A DNA stretch of 64,000 nt from Climacteris rufus (Eukaryota; Chordata; Aves; Passeriformes; Climacteridae), in assembly GCA_013398175.1 (NCBI GenBank), contig VZRZ01002575.1, positions 213,518-277,517 on the forward strand, read 5' to 3'. Position 1 is the stretch's first letter; each line of letters opens with the position of its first letter. Positions 29,151-40,319 of this stretch are shown here, one piece after another. The notes under the pieces are model-generated. The model did no database searches. It was given only the letters and a program-made list of their open reading frames with translations, and had not been told where the DNA came from. The position numbers and the translations under genes are program-made.

Positions 29151-29246
29151 ATGGACAAGTACAGTGTGGCCTCAGACACCGCCAGGGACGGTGACTGGGA
29201 AGAGCTGTTGGTTCCCACCAGGTCCGGGCAATCACCAACTGTGTGA
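29151..29246 (+). other. Short divergent open frame beside the CpG island (possible first-exon remnant)
   Basis: An ATG in good context (GCACCGCCATGG) opens a 31-codon frame beginning MDKYSVASDTARDGDWEELL, divergent from SUCLG1. It could be a first exon of a gene sharing the island, with a possible donor at CCAGGTCCGG. It could equally be chance. A CR1 copy starts at about 29,236 and overlaps its end. I do not recognise the peptide. Confidence 0.25.
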
Positions 29247-29998
29247 AGTTCAACAAGGGAAAGTGCCGGATTCTGCACCCAGGATGGGACAGCCCTGGAT
29301 GTAGGGACAGACTGGGGAATGAGAGGCTGGAGAGCAGCGCCACGGGAAGGGACCTGGGGGTTATGGTTGATGGAAAGTTGAACATGAGGCAGCAGTGCCC
29401 TGGCAGCCAGGAGGGACAGCCCTGTCCTGGGGGCATCAGGCCCGGCATCGCCAGCCAGGCAAGGGAGGGGATTGTCCTGCTCTGCTCTGGGCTGGGGCAG
29501 CCTCACCTCGAGTGCTGGGGGCAGTTTGGGCACCACAATGTGAGAAAGACATTAAACTGTTAGAGAGTGTCCAAAGCAGGGCAATGAGGATGGTGAAAGG
29601 CCTTGGGGGGAAGCCGAATGAGAGCAGCTGAGGGCACTTGGTCTGTTCAGCCTGGAGGAGACTGAGGGGAGGCCTCACTGCAGTTACAGCTTCTTCGTGA
29701 GGGGAAGAGGAGGGGAGACACTGATCTCTGCTCTGTGGTGGCAGTGACAGGCTTAAAGTTGTGTCAAGGGAGGTTTAGGTTGGATATTAAGAAAAGGTTC
29801 TTCACCCAGAGGCTGGTTGGGCACTGAACAGGCTCCCCAGGGCAGTGGTCACAGCACCAGCCTGACAGAGCTCAAGGAGTGTTTGGACAACGCTCTCAGG
29901 CCCAGGTGTGACTCTTGGGGCTGTGCAGGGCCAGGAGCTGGACTTGATGATCCCTGTGGGTCCCTTGCAACTCAGCGTATTCTGTGATTCTGTGACTC
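29236..29998 (+). mobile_element. CR1 LINE 3' segment, about 760 bp
   Basis: The copy starts at GAAGTTCAACAAGGGAAAGT, in the CR1 ORF2 3' region, and continues through GGGACCTGGGGGTTATGGTT. It passes TTCTTCACCCAGAGGCTGGT and ends ATTCTGTGATTCTGTGACTC. It lies about 120 bases upstream of the proposed SUCLG1 start, in the opposite direction. Confidence 0.95.
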
Positions 29999-30004
29999 CC
30001 CCAC

Positions 30005-30070
30005 CTCTCAGAACCACAGGATGGGTCAGGCTGGGAGGGACCACAATGGGTTATCTGGTTCGACCCGTGC
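30005..30070 (-). mobile_element. CR1-like 3'-end fragment
   Basis: TCTCAGAACCACAGGATGGG, TCAGGCTGGGAGGGACCACA and ATGGGTTATCTGGTTCGACC resemble the reverse complement of a CR1-family terminus. It abuts the preceding plus-strand CR1, so the two tails meet tail to tail. Confidence 0.75.
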
Positions 30071-31047
30071 CATCAGCTGCCTCCAGAAACGTGTCCTGTA
30101 AATATAACCAGTACAAATAATTGTTTATCTATGGGCATAGATGGGTGGGGGCTGTGGGAGGGGGTCCAGAAGAGACAAAGTATTGCTTCAGAACAAAAAT
30201 AAACGTGCAAAGTCATACTCTGATTTCTTCCTGATTAATTAATTGTGTCCCTAAAAGTGAGGCCAGAAGGAGACCGTAATAAATGAAGCATCCAAATATT
30301 TAGCTTTTCATGAGGTTTATATGATCCCCTTAGGAGGACACATATATGCTGATTTTATGCTACTAAAAGATTAATATCTGGATCCATCCTTAAATCAATT
30401 TTTCCTTGAGGCTTTCACTAAGACTCTTGTGGGGATTATATAATTTGAGTTAGATGCCAATGCATTGTCATTCTGTATACAGGAGCATTTTGCTTTTTTA
30501 GTGTTTTTAATAGGATCACGTAAGATGAGGGTTGGGGTTGTTGGTTTGGTGTTTCCTTTTTTTTTTTTTTTTTAAATCTCAGTAGCAGAAACATCTTTTC
30601 AGCCCTTTGCATTCAAAACCTGAATGCATATAGAGTCTTTTGACTCTGTATTTTGACTCTATAATTAATATTGATGGAAGGCATCATCACTACCTGTTGC
30701 AAGTTTCAGGATATGGAAGCCAGCTGTACAGTATATAATTAGCCAGACATACATGGAATTGGGAAAAAAATAAGCCTATTTTCTATTGTTTTAATGCAGG
30801 TTTGGTTCCTGTCAGAGAACACCCTGTCCTACCAACATTAATTGTGCTGATTTAATCAACTGGCTGGAAAGAAACCATTCAGCCTCGGGAGAAACAATGC
30901 AGCAATTAGCAACACTCAGGGAGCAGTGGCAGGGGCTGCCTTACAAAGCTCAGGTCAGAACCAGTTTTGGAGGGGTAGCCAAAGGCCTGCTCGCTGTCTT
31001 AGGACTGCAGCCCCTTATGCTACAAAAAGAAATCCTTTGGGATAATC

Positions 31048-31220
31048 TTGTTGCCCAGAAAAGCTGTGAATTCCTCATTCCTTGAAGTGTTCAAGACCAG
31101 GCCTGATGGAGCTCTGAGTAACCCAGTGTAGTGGAAGGTGTTCCTGCCCATGGCAGGAGGGTTGGAAATAGATGGTTCTTAATGTCCCTTCCAACCCAAA
31201 CCATTCTGTGATTCTGTGGC
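31048..31220 (+). mobile_element. CR1 LINE 3' fragment
   Basis: GTTGCCCAGAAAAGCTGTGA, then the CCTGCCCATGGCAGGAGGGT block and TCCCTTCCAACCCAAACCAT before TCTGTGATTCTGTGG, form a plus-strand CR1 3' end. Confidence 0.94.
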
Positions 31221-33248
31221 AGGAGTCACACACTTGATCCTTACAATAAACTCAGACATATTTAAAAGCTTAGGGTTGTGTTCAGCCCAGCAGCTGTACA
31301 AACAGCACAGTTGGCACAGACACAAAATGGACTTTGTGGGCAGGTATTTAATAGCATAAAATATACCCCAGACTTCCCATTCAGAATGTGAAGCAGGTTT
31401 GTCTCCTGGGGCTGGGCAGAGCTAAAAGACATCCCTTTGACAAATGCAGGTTCCAACAGGGAGGGTTTAGCAGGAAGGCCATCCTTGGAAGGACAGCCTG
31501 TATTTAAGGAATTGCTAAACCAGGGACAAATTCTTCAGCTGGTTTAGCCCTTACTCACCTCAGGGATGACTCTGGACCTACCTGGCATCACCTGATGTTT
31601 GATCATTGTCTCTCAATCTTATCTTCAGTAAAACAACCCTGCAGCTTGAAATCCTCCTGCATCTTGTTAGTTGTAGTGGCACCATCACCTTCTATCACTG
31701 GAACTGAAGGATGTCCAAACAAATTGGCCATGTCCTTGGAATCAAGGCAGGGACCCAAGCGTGAAGCTAAACCCTGGCCTCACCTCTATCCATCTTCCAG
31801 CAACTAAGGGTTCTGACCCTTCTTAAAACAAACTAGTTTGTGGTTTTCTAGAGTTTAATTTATAGGTTGTAAGCAAAAATAATCCCAGCATCTCAGCCCT
31901 GGGACAGTCACCAGAAGGAGCTGGGCCTCTGCTCTCCTTTCCTTTGTAAAGAGCACAGAGAAATCCAGAGCTGAGGATTCCTTCTGGAGGGATTAGCCAC
32001 ACGTAATGAAAATGTAAACCTGCTTTACATTTTCTCTACAGCCTGTGGTTTTTCAGTAACAGAGCTATGGCTGAGAGCCTCTGCTAAGGAATTAGTTAGA
32101 AATGGGCTTGCTGGGATTCCTGGTGTAAGCCCAGAGAGCAGAGATAAGGACCAGTGGAGAGTCATGGCAGGGAGGGAAGGGTGGGTGTAGGCAGAGCAAG
32201 AAAAGCAGCACCCCACTTGCTCTTTTTCTATGCAATCCCCATTCTGCCTTCAGCAAACAAATTTTATGTGTTGCTTCTGAAACATCCTGCAAACATTTGT
32301 GGTATTGCTATTAGTATGGTTTTGGGTAGGTTTTTTTTCAGTAGTAGTAGTGCCAAGTGAAAATAAGCACACAAACACTACCCCCTCCTCCAGTAAGCAG
32401 TGCCATGGCTTGGTGTTTCCCAAGAGTCTGACATTTCTATGGTGCTTCACAAACAGGGGGTCAGATCTCAGCTTGGCACCAACTGGGGTCACAACATCAA
32501 CATCAGAAGTGCTGCAGTGGGAAGTCCCAAGGATGGACACTGAAGTGGTACCCACAGCCTGACAGCCCCAGACTGAGCCTTTCAGTCCATCATGGCTTGG
32601 ATTTCTCTGGGAATGAAGGTGCTGCTGAAGACCTGTGGTCATCTTCATCTAAACAGTGTGGTTCTTCCTTTGCTGTGTGATTTCAAGCAAGTCTGGCCCT
32701 GTCACATATCAGGGGCTTATCAGAGCTTACTCGTTTTATTCAGTAAATTTTGCCAGAAATGCTTCAGCAGCTCCAGGTCTTAGAGAAAAGCTTGGCATGT
32801 GATGGGGTTTTGTAGCAGTTCACTGGGCTGCAGCCATACACATCCCACTGCCTTCTTCCCTCCTGGGAGGGCAGCCAAGAGCAGTGATCTGGTTTATTAA
32901 AAGCACAGGTGCCAGACCTGGGGCTGCCCCACAGTGCTGGGAAAGGTCACATCCTGCAGACCTGCTCTTCCAGATCATCAGGTTGCACTGCTGGTCACGA
33001 GGAGTGGGGCAGAGCTGAAGAAAGGAGTTCACAAAAGGAAAACAGAAGACTGGGACAAATTCTGCTCTCAGCCACCCTGCACAGGGCTTTCCTGGTGTAG
33101 GATCCAGGGTCTTGCAGACCCTCTGCCATCCAGCAAGAAGCAGGAGCAACATGGGATGAAATTCCTTGAAATGCATATGCCAAAAAAGCCTCTGGTCGTG
33201 GCTGGTACCTGCTGTAAGGAATTAAATTTGGCTGTTAATTCTTTAATA

Positions 33249-33306
33249 GAAACATGGAATGGTTTGGGTTGGAAGGGACCTTAAAGATCATCTCATTCTA
33301 ACCCTA
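33249..33306 (-). mobile_element. CR1 LINE 3'-end fragment
   Basis: AAACATGGAATGGTTTGGGT, TGGAAGGGACCTTAAAGATC and ATCTCATTCTAACCC are the reverse complement of the CR1 terminus. About 58 bases remain. Confidence 0.92.
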
Positions 33307-33710
33307 ATTCTTTGCCCTGAAAGAGGCTCCACTGAATAACAATGAATCCCTGGGTGATAAATAAACTCAGGTCTCCTCCCTGGAGGCCACACTGGTTTTT
33401 AAGGTTTCAGGATTGTGGGGTGCATCTCAGCAGGGGTTAAGCTGGGAGCTGATGCAACCCTGATGTCTAAGGGCCAGAGCAGTGGAAACAGGCACCTTCC
33501 CTTTGACCTCAGCATCCCTGAAATGCTCTGGTTCCTCTCTGGATAATTAGGCATGGAGCAATGATATTTTTTTATCCCTGTGGAGTTTAAGAAAGCCGTA
33601 TTTCTGAAAACCAGTGTCAGAAAACAAGGGAGTGGTAAGGAATGGGAGCACTCAAAAGCCACATCCAAGAGGAAGGTCTCAACCTGGTTAACTCTGGCAC
33701 AGCCTACAAC

Positions 33711-33726
33711 AGATCAGATCTGATCT
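33711..33726. repeat. Perfect 16-bp palindrome
   Basis: AGATCAGATCTGATCT reads the same on both strands. It contains a BglII-type AGATCT core. No associated gene or element is seen. Confidence 0.9.
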
Positions 33727-34061
33727 AGTGTCCCCAGAGGTCACAAACAAGTGGAAGAAGCTCCTTCATCATGGAAGGAAGCAGATCCAGCTACTTCCAT
33801 TTGGTCCTGTTCCCCCATCCTTGTCATCAGCTGTTTCATGGGGAGATGGGTCAGGCCACTGCAGGACCATGGGGCTGGGCTGGGCTGTGTGGTCCTGGAG
33901 CAGAGACTGGTGGCTTTTATAGCCCCAGGTGACAAATTCCTCCCTCTAGCAGTCTCCTGGGCTTGGTTCCAGTGATGTTCACCCACCTCCCCTGGGGACA
34001 CACGCACAGAAGCGCAAAGCAGCTCTTATTGTAGCTCTTATTTAATTCTGCATCGCGGAGC

Positions 34062-34180
34062 CATGGAATAGTTTGGGTTGCAAGGGACCTTTGAAGGTCC
34101 TCTAGTGCAGCTCCCCTGTCATGAGCAGCAACACCTTCCACTAGACCAGGCTGCTCAGAGCCCTGTCCCATCTGAACGTG
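34062..34180 (-). mobile_element. CR1 LINE 3' fragment
   Basis: ATGGAATAGTTTGGGTTGCA, AGGGACCTTTGAAGGTCCTC and the CACTAGACCAGGCTGCTCAG block are in reverse-complement CR1 order. Confidence 0.92.
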
Positions 34181-34942
34181 TGGAAGCCTTAAGAAATCCT
34201 GAGCTGACAAATTGGACCTTTTTACTCCCTTTTTTTGGATGCCATCAGCTCATTTGCAGTGGTCGGACAGGTCACCTTCATGCTGGAAGTGCCAGAGTTG
34301 GCCACAGCAGTTTCACAAACATATCTGTTAGAATTATTTGTGCTAAAATCTCTCTTTTCAGGTACTGTGGGATTGATGAAGAGTAGAAATTCTGTCCACC
34401 ATTTCTCTAGAGGTTTAACAACCCCAAAATAAAATATAAATATAAATTCATTCCATGGCAGGATTTGTCTTGCACATAAAGAAAAAAGAAATTTTGCTCA
34501 AATTGGACTGTTTTTATTCTGAAGTCACCTTTGTCCTTGCAAAAATAACCAACAACATAAAAAGTACCCAGATTCTTTCTAAAGTGAAGAGTTTAATTTG
34601 AGGTTTTTAATTTTGCTGAAATCTTGCTGACCCAGCATTGTCACTGTGTAAAGTTCTGCAGCACCAAGTTAATGTTCTACCAAAATCCTTTGCTTCAGGA
34701 TTAGTTCTTGAATGTCTACAAAACATAGACAGATTTCTAAAGTGAATCCACAGGGGCTAATCCTCATTTCACATGCAGTTAAATTTGGAGCAGCAGTGGC
34801 AAAGGCGCTGCAATCACAGCGCTCGAGACCTCTGATCTCTGTGAGATCACTCTGGCTATTTATCCTTGAAAGCACAAGATCAGCTTTCACTAAATACACC
34901 TGTTCTTATATTCTTGACATGATTTGGTATTTATTTTTCATT

Positions 34943-35106
34943 GGCCAGAGAAGCTGTGGCTGCTCCATCCCTGGAATTGTTCAGGTCCAGGCTGGACGGG
35001 GCTTGGAGTGTCCTGATCTGGTGGGAGGTGTCCCTGCCCGTGGCAGGGGGGTGGAACGAGATGGGCTTTAAGGTCCCTTCCAACCCAAACTATTCCGTGA
35101 TTCCTG
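34943..35106 (+). mobile_element. CR1 LINE 3' fragment
   Basis: CAGAGAAGCTGTGGCTGCTC, then TCCATCCCTGGAATTGTTCA and TTTAAGGTCCCTTCCAACCC, before TATTCCGTGATTCCTGA, form a well-preserved plus-strand CR1 3' end of about 160 bases. Confidence 0.95.
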
Positions 35107-36384
35107 ACTTTTCCTGCAGTGTAACAACCACAAACACCACTAGATGTCACGACTGCTTCACTGTTTGACTGCTCGTTCCTGAGCAGCCTTGGCTGGAGAA
35201 AGGCTTGCGCGGGTTTAACTGAGGAGCAAAATACAAAGACAAGGAAGCAAAGCCAAGATTTTGTCCTCAGGAACTACATGGTGCTTTAGGACACACCCTT
35301 CTTGAGAAGAAAAAAATCATGAGTTTCTCAAATCCTCCATGTTTCTCAAATCCTCTGGTTTTGGACACGAACTCTGCGGTTTGTCCAATATGAAGGAAAT
35401 TAATGTGCAGGACTAGCCTGACCCTTTGAAGCTACAGCAGAAAACCAGGGAGAAGAGGTTTGAAGTGGGAGACAAACAACTGTGCTGAAGGCAGGAAAGC
35501 AAAGTGACCACAGGATATTATTTTTGCTTTTATTCTGATAATTTCTGTGCTGGAAGTGACTTTTCTGCACTGTCACTGGTTATGGTATATGGCATTTGTG
35601 CTGCCACTGTGGCTATTGATGCTTGATGGTCCTGGAACAAATGAGCACCCACCCACATCCTCCTACTAAAACAGTGAAGGAATAGCAATAACATCAACTG
35701 AACTTAATTGGGCCAAACTCGAGGTGTTTTCTGTTGAAGGAGCTAATTTTAGATGCCAAACTGCTACAGAGGCTGGCTGTATCTCTGCCCTATTTTACAG
35801 CTCGTGGCAGATGATTGGAAGGTGAAGGAGCGAGCACAGTTGCTTCAGCCCATGTGAAGGTCAGGGAAGAATATTCTTCCTCTGTTCCCAAGGTAATCTG
35901 ATTTCTGTCTCTGCTGGTGTCATCCACAGGAACCTGTTCGTCCTCAGGACTTAGCACTGAGGTTGCCACAAAAGAAAAGTACACCATTTTCAGAGGGAGG
36001 TGCAAACTAATTATCCCCCACAGGCTTTTAGAGTTTTTTTCCCCTCCCCTAAACACACTGTAGTCAGCAGCCTGTGACATTGTTATGTGCAGGAGAATAA
36101 CAGCCAAGCTGAAGATAATTAATTCATTTATTCACTCTCATGACCAGTAATTGCTCCTGTGGATTCCTTTTTCACTCCAATGACAACAATTATTGCAAAC
36201 AAAACCCAAACTGAATTCCTGTGAAATTGCTATTAAAGCATTCCCAGAAGGTGAAAAAAAAAATACTAAAACCAATTTTTAAAAATACAAAGAAAAAGAA
36301 AGCAAAAGTGATTGTCAGAAAAACAGCACCTTACAAAAAGCAGTGAACATGTTGGTTGGGGTGTCCTTGCTGTGCTGAATTGTG

Positions 36385-36714
36385 AAACAACTTCTTCATG
36401 AGGGGAAAAGGAGGGGCAGACACTGATCTCTTGTATGTGGTGACAGTGACAGGACCCAAGGGAATGGCTTGAACTTGTGTCAGGACAAGTTTATGCTGGA
36501 GATTAGAAAAAGGTTCTTCACCCAGAAGGTGGTTGGGCACTGGAAGAGGCTCCCCAGGGCAGTGGTCACAGCTCCAAGTCTGACAGAGCTCAAGAAGCAT
36601 TTGGACAATGTTCTCATGGTGTGACCCTTGGGAATGGTGCTGTGCAGGGCCAGGAGTTGGACTCAGTGGTCCTGATAGGTCCCCTCCAATTCAGCATGTT
36701 CTGTGATTCTGTGA
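36385..36714 (+). mobile_element. CR1 LINE 3' fragment, about 330 bp
   Basis: The copy runs from AACAACTTCTTCATGAGGGG through AAAGGTTCTTCACCCAGAAG and GGCTCCCCAGGGCAGTGGTC to the tail GTTCTGTGATTCTGTGA. It resembles the copy at 29,236-29,998 in its shared 3' blocks, which suggests the same CR1 subfamily. Confidence 0.94.
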
Positions 36715-39700
36715 AAGAACCTGGTTTCACTTCATCACTAAAATGGAGACAAAATGGGAAAGTCCAGGAACTTAAATTCTTCAGCTAAATTAATTCCTAT
36801 CCCAACTGTCCTTTTCTAAAAGCTGAGTGCATTTAACAGGAAAACAGATTTAAAATCCTACAAAAAATAAATGGCACTTTTCCCTTGAGTGAGCTTTGGA
36901 TCAGACCTGCAGTGGGTACCAGAGGAAACCCACCGGTGGGAGCTGGGAGATGTCCCACCATGGGGCACTGGAAGCACAGGCAGAGCCTGCTTTTCCTGAG
37001 CAAGGGGCATTTTTCAGCTCAGTGGGGTTTCTGCTTGGTTACACCACTTCAGTGGGCACCACAGGGGAGTGTCAGCTGTCTGCTCTCACACTGCACTGAA
37101 ACACCCAGGGACATTTCCCCTCAAACTGAAATACATGCAGTATTTAAATCCACTGGCATTGTTCACAGGTTTGGAATTACACAAGCCCGAGTCCTGAAGG
37201 AGAGCACAGAGAAACATCACTTGTCCTACACCTGTCTGTGAAAAAATATGATTTTGATTGGATTTCCTTGTGCAGTGAGGAGACAATCATACTTGTCTAT
37301 TGATACACAAGAAATAGATGCAAGATAAGTTTTTAAATGGCTGATTCTGGCTATGCTTCCTCCACACTGGGGTGGGCTGCAGAGGAGGAGATGGACCACA
37401 GAGCAGGGGCTGGACCACAGGTTAGAACCCCCTGGATCCTGGGGGAGTAGGTGACCCACATCTCTGCACTGTAACAGCAGCATGAAGGTGTCTGATCTGC
37501 CTCAAGCTTGGGCAGATGGTTCCCACCTTGTTTGTCTATATTCATCTAATTTGCATGACTTGCTTGTCACAAGATTGTTTATTACAGTGGCTTTAGTCAA
37601 ATTCCTCTTCTGCACTTTAAAGCAATGCTTTGTCTTCTGACTTCAAATGCACCCTAAAACCAGCTGAGGCAAATAAGTCTGCTCAAGCTGACAGGCTTTG
37701 CTAAGTGAGCCTCTCTGTTAGACTCCATGGTGCTTTGAGATAATTCCAAATCACAGATCACCCCAGCCTGGTGCCAGCTGCCCTTCATGAATGGAGGGAA
37801 GAGAAACTTGGCCCATAATTTGCCCGGGAAGCAAAGAGGGAAGGAAGGGGGGAAGGGAAATATTTTTTTCCCCCTTCCTATCCTCAATATGCAGCCCAGC
37901 TTTTTCTAAATCAATCTAACAAATCCTGGATGAAAACATTAATAATCACAGCTATAGATATAGCCCCTTTCTGCCCCACATCAGGCTGGGAAGCACCAAG
38001 TGAGACCCAGGGAGGCTTCTTCCCTGTGGTAATTCCCAAATTGTGCCAACTGGACCAGCCCATCCTCAGGGCTTGGAGGGATGGGGTTGTTCCAAAGATG
38101 CCCCAGGTGGTCATTTCCAAAACACCAAAGGTTCCTTGTGTGTTTTGCCTCCACTGCTTGGACTGACCTCCCCAAGCACTGCATATATTTGTCTGGAGAG
38201 TCCTTTCCTATTTTCAGAAAAACAGGATGGTTTCAAACCATCTGTTTATCAGCAGGGGTGACAACCACTATTGCCAGGTGAAAACTGAGAGCCCTCATCT
38301 CTTTTGTCTTCTTGGAACTGTATTGCAAAAAAATGACCCCATGGCTGGTCAGGTTTGGTCATGAGCCAGAAATACTCTTTATCAGCCTGGCTGCTGGCAC
38401 CTGAGTGCATTAAATGAGACCTTTGGGGTGCTGAAAGCAATGACAGGGCTGATGCTGCATGCAGGGGGTGACTGGCTCCCTGTCAAGCAGCCCCATCCCC
38501 AGCACAGCCACCTTCACCATCCCTCTGATGGGGAGGTAAACAACACAAATTTGTGTTGGCTTCATCTCACTGTTCAAAAATCACCTGTCGTGTGTCTGCA
38601 GTGCCCTGGCTGGTTCCCAGAGAGCATCCCCCACCCCCACACAGGCTCCATGGAATTTTTCAGCACATGACTCTCCACATCCTCCCCCGATCACACCTCG
38701 GCACAGAACAAACCCAGTGAATGTGTCACATCAGGGATCTTTCTGTGAAACACCTTGGTTGTTAAAACTGCATTTCACTCAGGCTTTCAAAACATCTTTC
38801 CTCTCCATCTGTGAATCCATCTGCAGCTGAGACTGATTCCTGGTCCATCAGCTCCACCTGCCTCACTGGGGCTGTTCCTGCTTTGTGTGGAGGTGAGGAG
38901 CCCTCCCCGTGGGTTGTCACCTTCTCGTCAGTGGAGGCCTTTTATCAGATCACATTTTCCTAGCAAGCAAGCAACAGCTTGGGCCAACATGAAGTACTCT
39001 GTATACTTCAGTAGACCTGAAGAACTCATCCTCCACTCAATAGTCTGAATTCAGGAAAATTTTGTAGCCATCCTTTTCACCTCAACACATCCCTCCTGGA
39101 ACTGCATTTTCTGCTTTAAGCAATGCAACACTTTGCTAAAGTGTTATAGTTCTCTGATGTTGAGAGACTTGGAGGGAGGAGGGGATGTGGGTTGCCTTTG
39201 TCTGGGGTACTCCCAGGGGGTGAGGGGTCCTGCCTAAAATAGATGAGGTGAATCCATTTGGCTCTTTCCATAGGGCTCCACGTTTGCTTAAGATCATGTG
39301 TAGCCTTTGAGTGGGAAGTTTCATGAGACAAATCCTATTACTGATGTGGTAAAACTGGGAATAAGTTGCTCCTGCTCTAGCTGTCTGTTTGATCAGCAAA
39401 ATGGGGGCAGAGATGGATCAATAGACAAATAAACGAATTATGGCAGACAATATTTGTCTGTGCTTGGCCAGCCATCTGACTAAACAGCAATATTGATCCT
39501 GTAAGTAAGGACATCCCTAAAATACCTTACTCCTCAAGCAGTAAATGCAGGCCTTGGGGCATGAATTTCTTCACTGATTTTTTCTTGGGAAAGGCAACCA
39601 TCTACCAGACTAACAGCATCATGTGGACTCTCTCTCACATTGGTTGTGTCATATATATTTCTTTTAAATTAGTCAAACGAAGACTGGAAATGTGTCAGGC

Positions 39701-39987
39701 TTCTTTTCTGTCTTATTTACTGAATATGGCTCTTGGAATTTTGAGTATTATTTAATCCAGAAACGTTCACATTTTCTAAGCACTTCTTGACCAAACAAAG
39801 CTCATTTTTTCCATTATAACCAGAATGTTCCTAGCGTGGGTGATTGAAATAAGCTGCAAGGGCTCACATTAAGCACTTAGCGACTGCACCACTTTCGTGC
39901 AGCCGAGTGTAAGAGCTGAGTTAAAACAGAACACCTGTAGAAATGCCATGTGATCCCCTATGCGATGCTCCCATCAAGGCTGGGAGA

Positions 39988-39998
39988 GAAATAAAGGC
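39988..39998 (+). promoter_or_regulatory. TATA-like sequence upstream of the 40-kb gene unit
   Basis: GAAATAAAGGC resembles a TATA box. It lies about 325 bases upstream of the candidate start codon, at the step from AT-rich to GC-rich sequence. It would fit a promoter with a leader of about 300 bases or a short 5' untranslated exon. This is a weak, composition-based call. Confidence 0.3.
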
Positions 39999-40319
39999 CC
40001 AAGGCCAAGCCAGTCCTACTCCAGAGGGATGCACCGGTCCACAGCGAGGGTCTCTGGGGCTGTGTGGGAGGGGTGGGCTAGGTCTGGTCAGGGACTCAGC
40101 AGAGAACAGGGCCTGCCCTGTGCCAGGCACAGCCAATTCCCGATGGTTCCAGATGGTTCTGGAGGTGCTGGGTTGTCCCTTTGTGACACAGGGGCTGTGC
40201 TGTGCCCAGAGGCCATTGTGACCTTGGGGGGGGTTTGGGGCACAGAGCCCTGGGGTGGCACTGCCCGAGAGCACCTCGCTCAGGAGGCAGCAGCTCCCTG
40301 AGAGCCTTTGCAGGAGAGC

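Larger units (their letters stand above)
30076..39980. other. Intergenic region between SUCLG1 and the 40-kb gene unit
   Basis: No gene is recognised in about 9.9 kb. The stretch contains CR1 pieces at 31,048, 33,249, 34,062, 34,943 and 36,385, a T-run near 30,558-30,574 and a perfect 16-base palindrome at 33,711-33,726. The open frames here are short, overlap in several phases and lack motifs. Confidence 0.6.
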
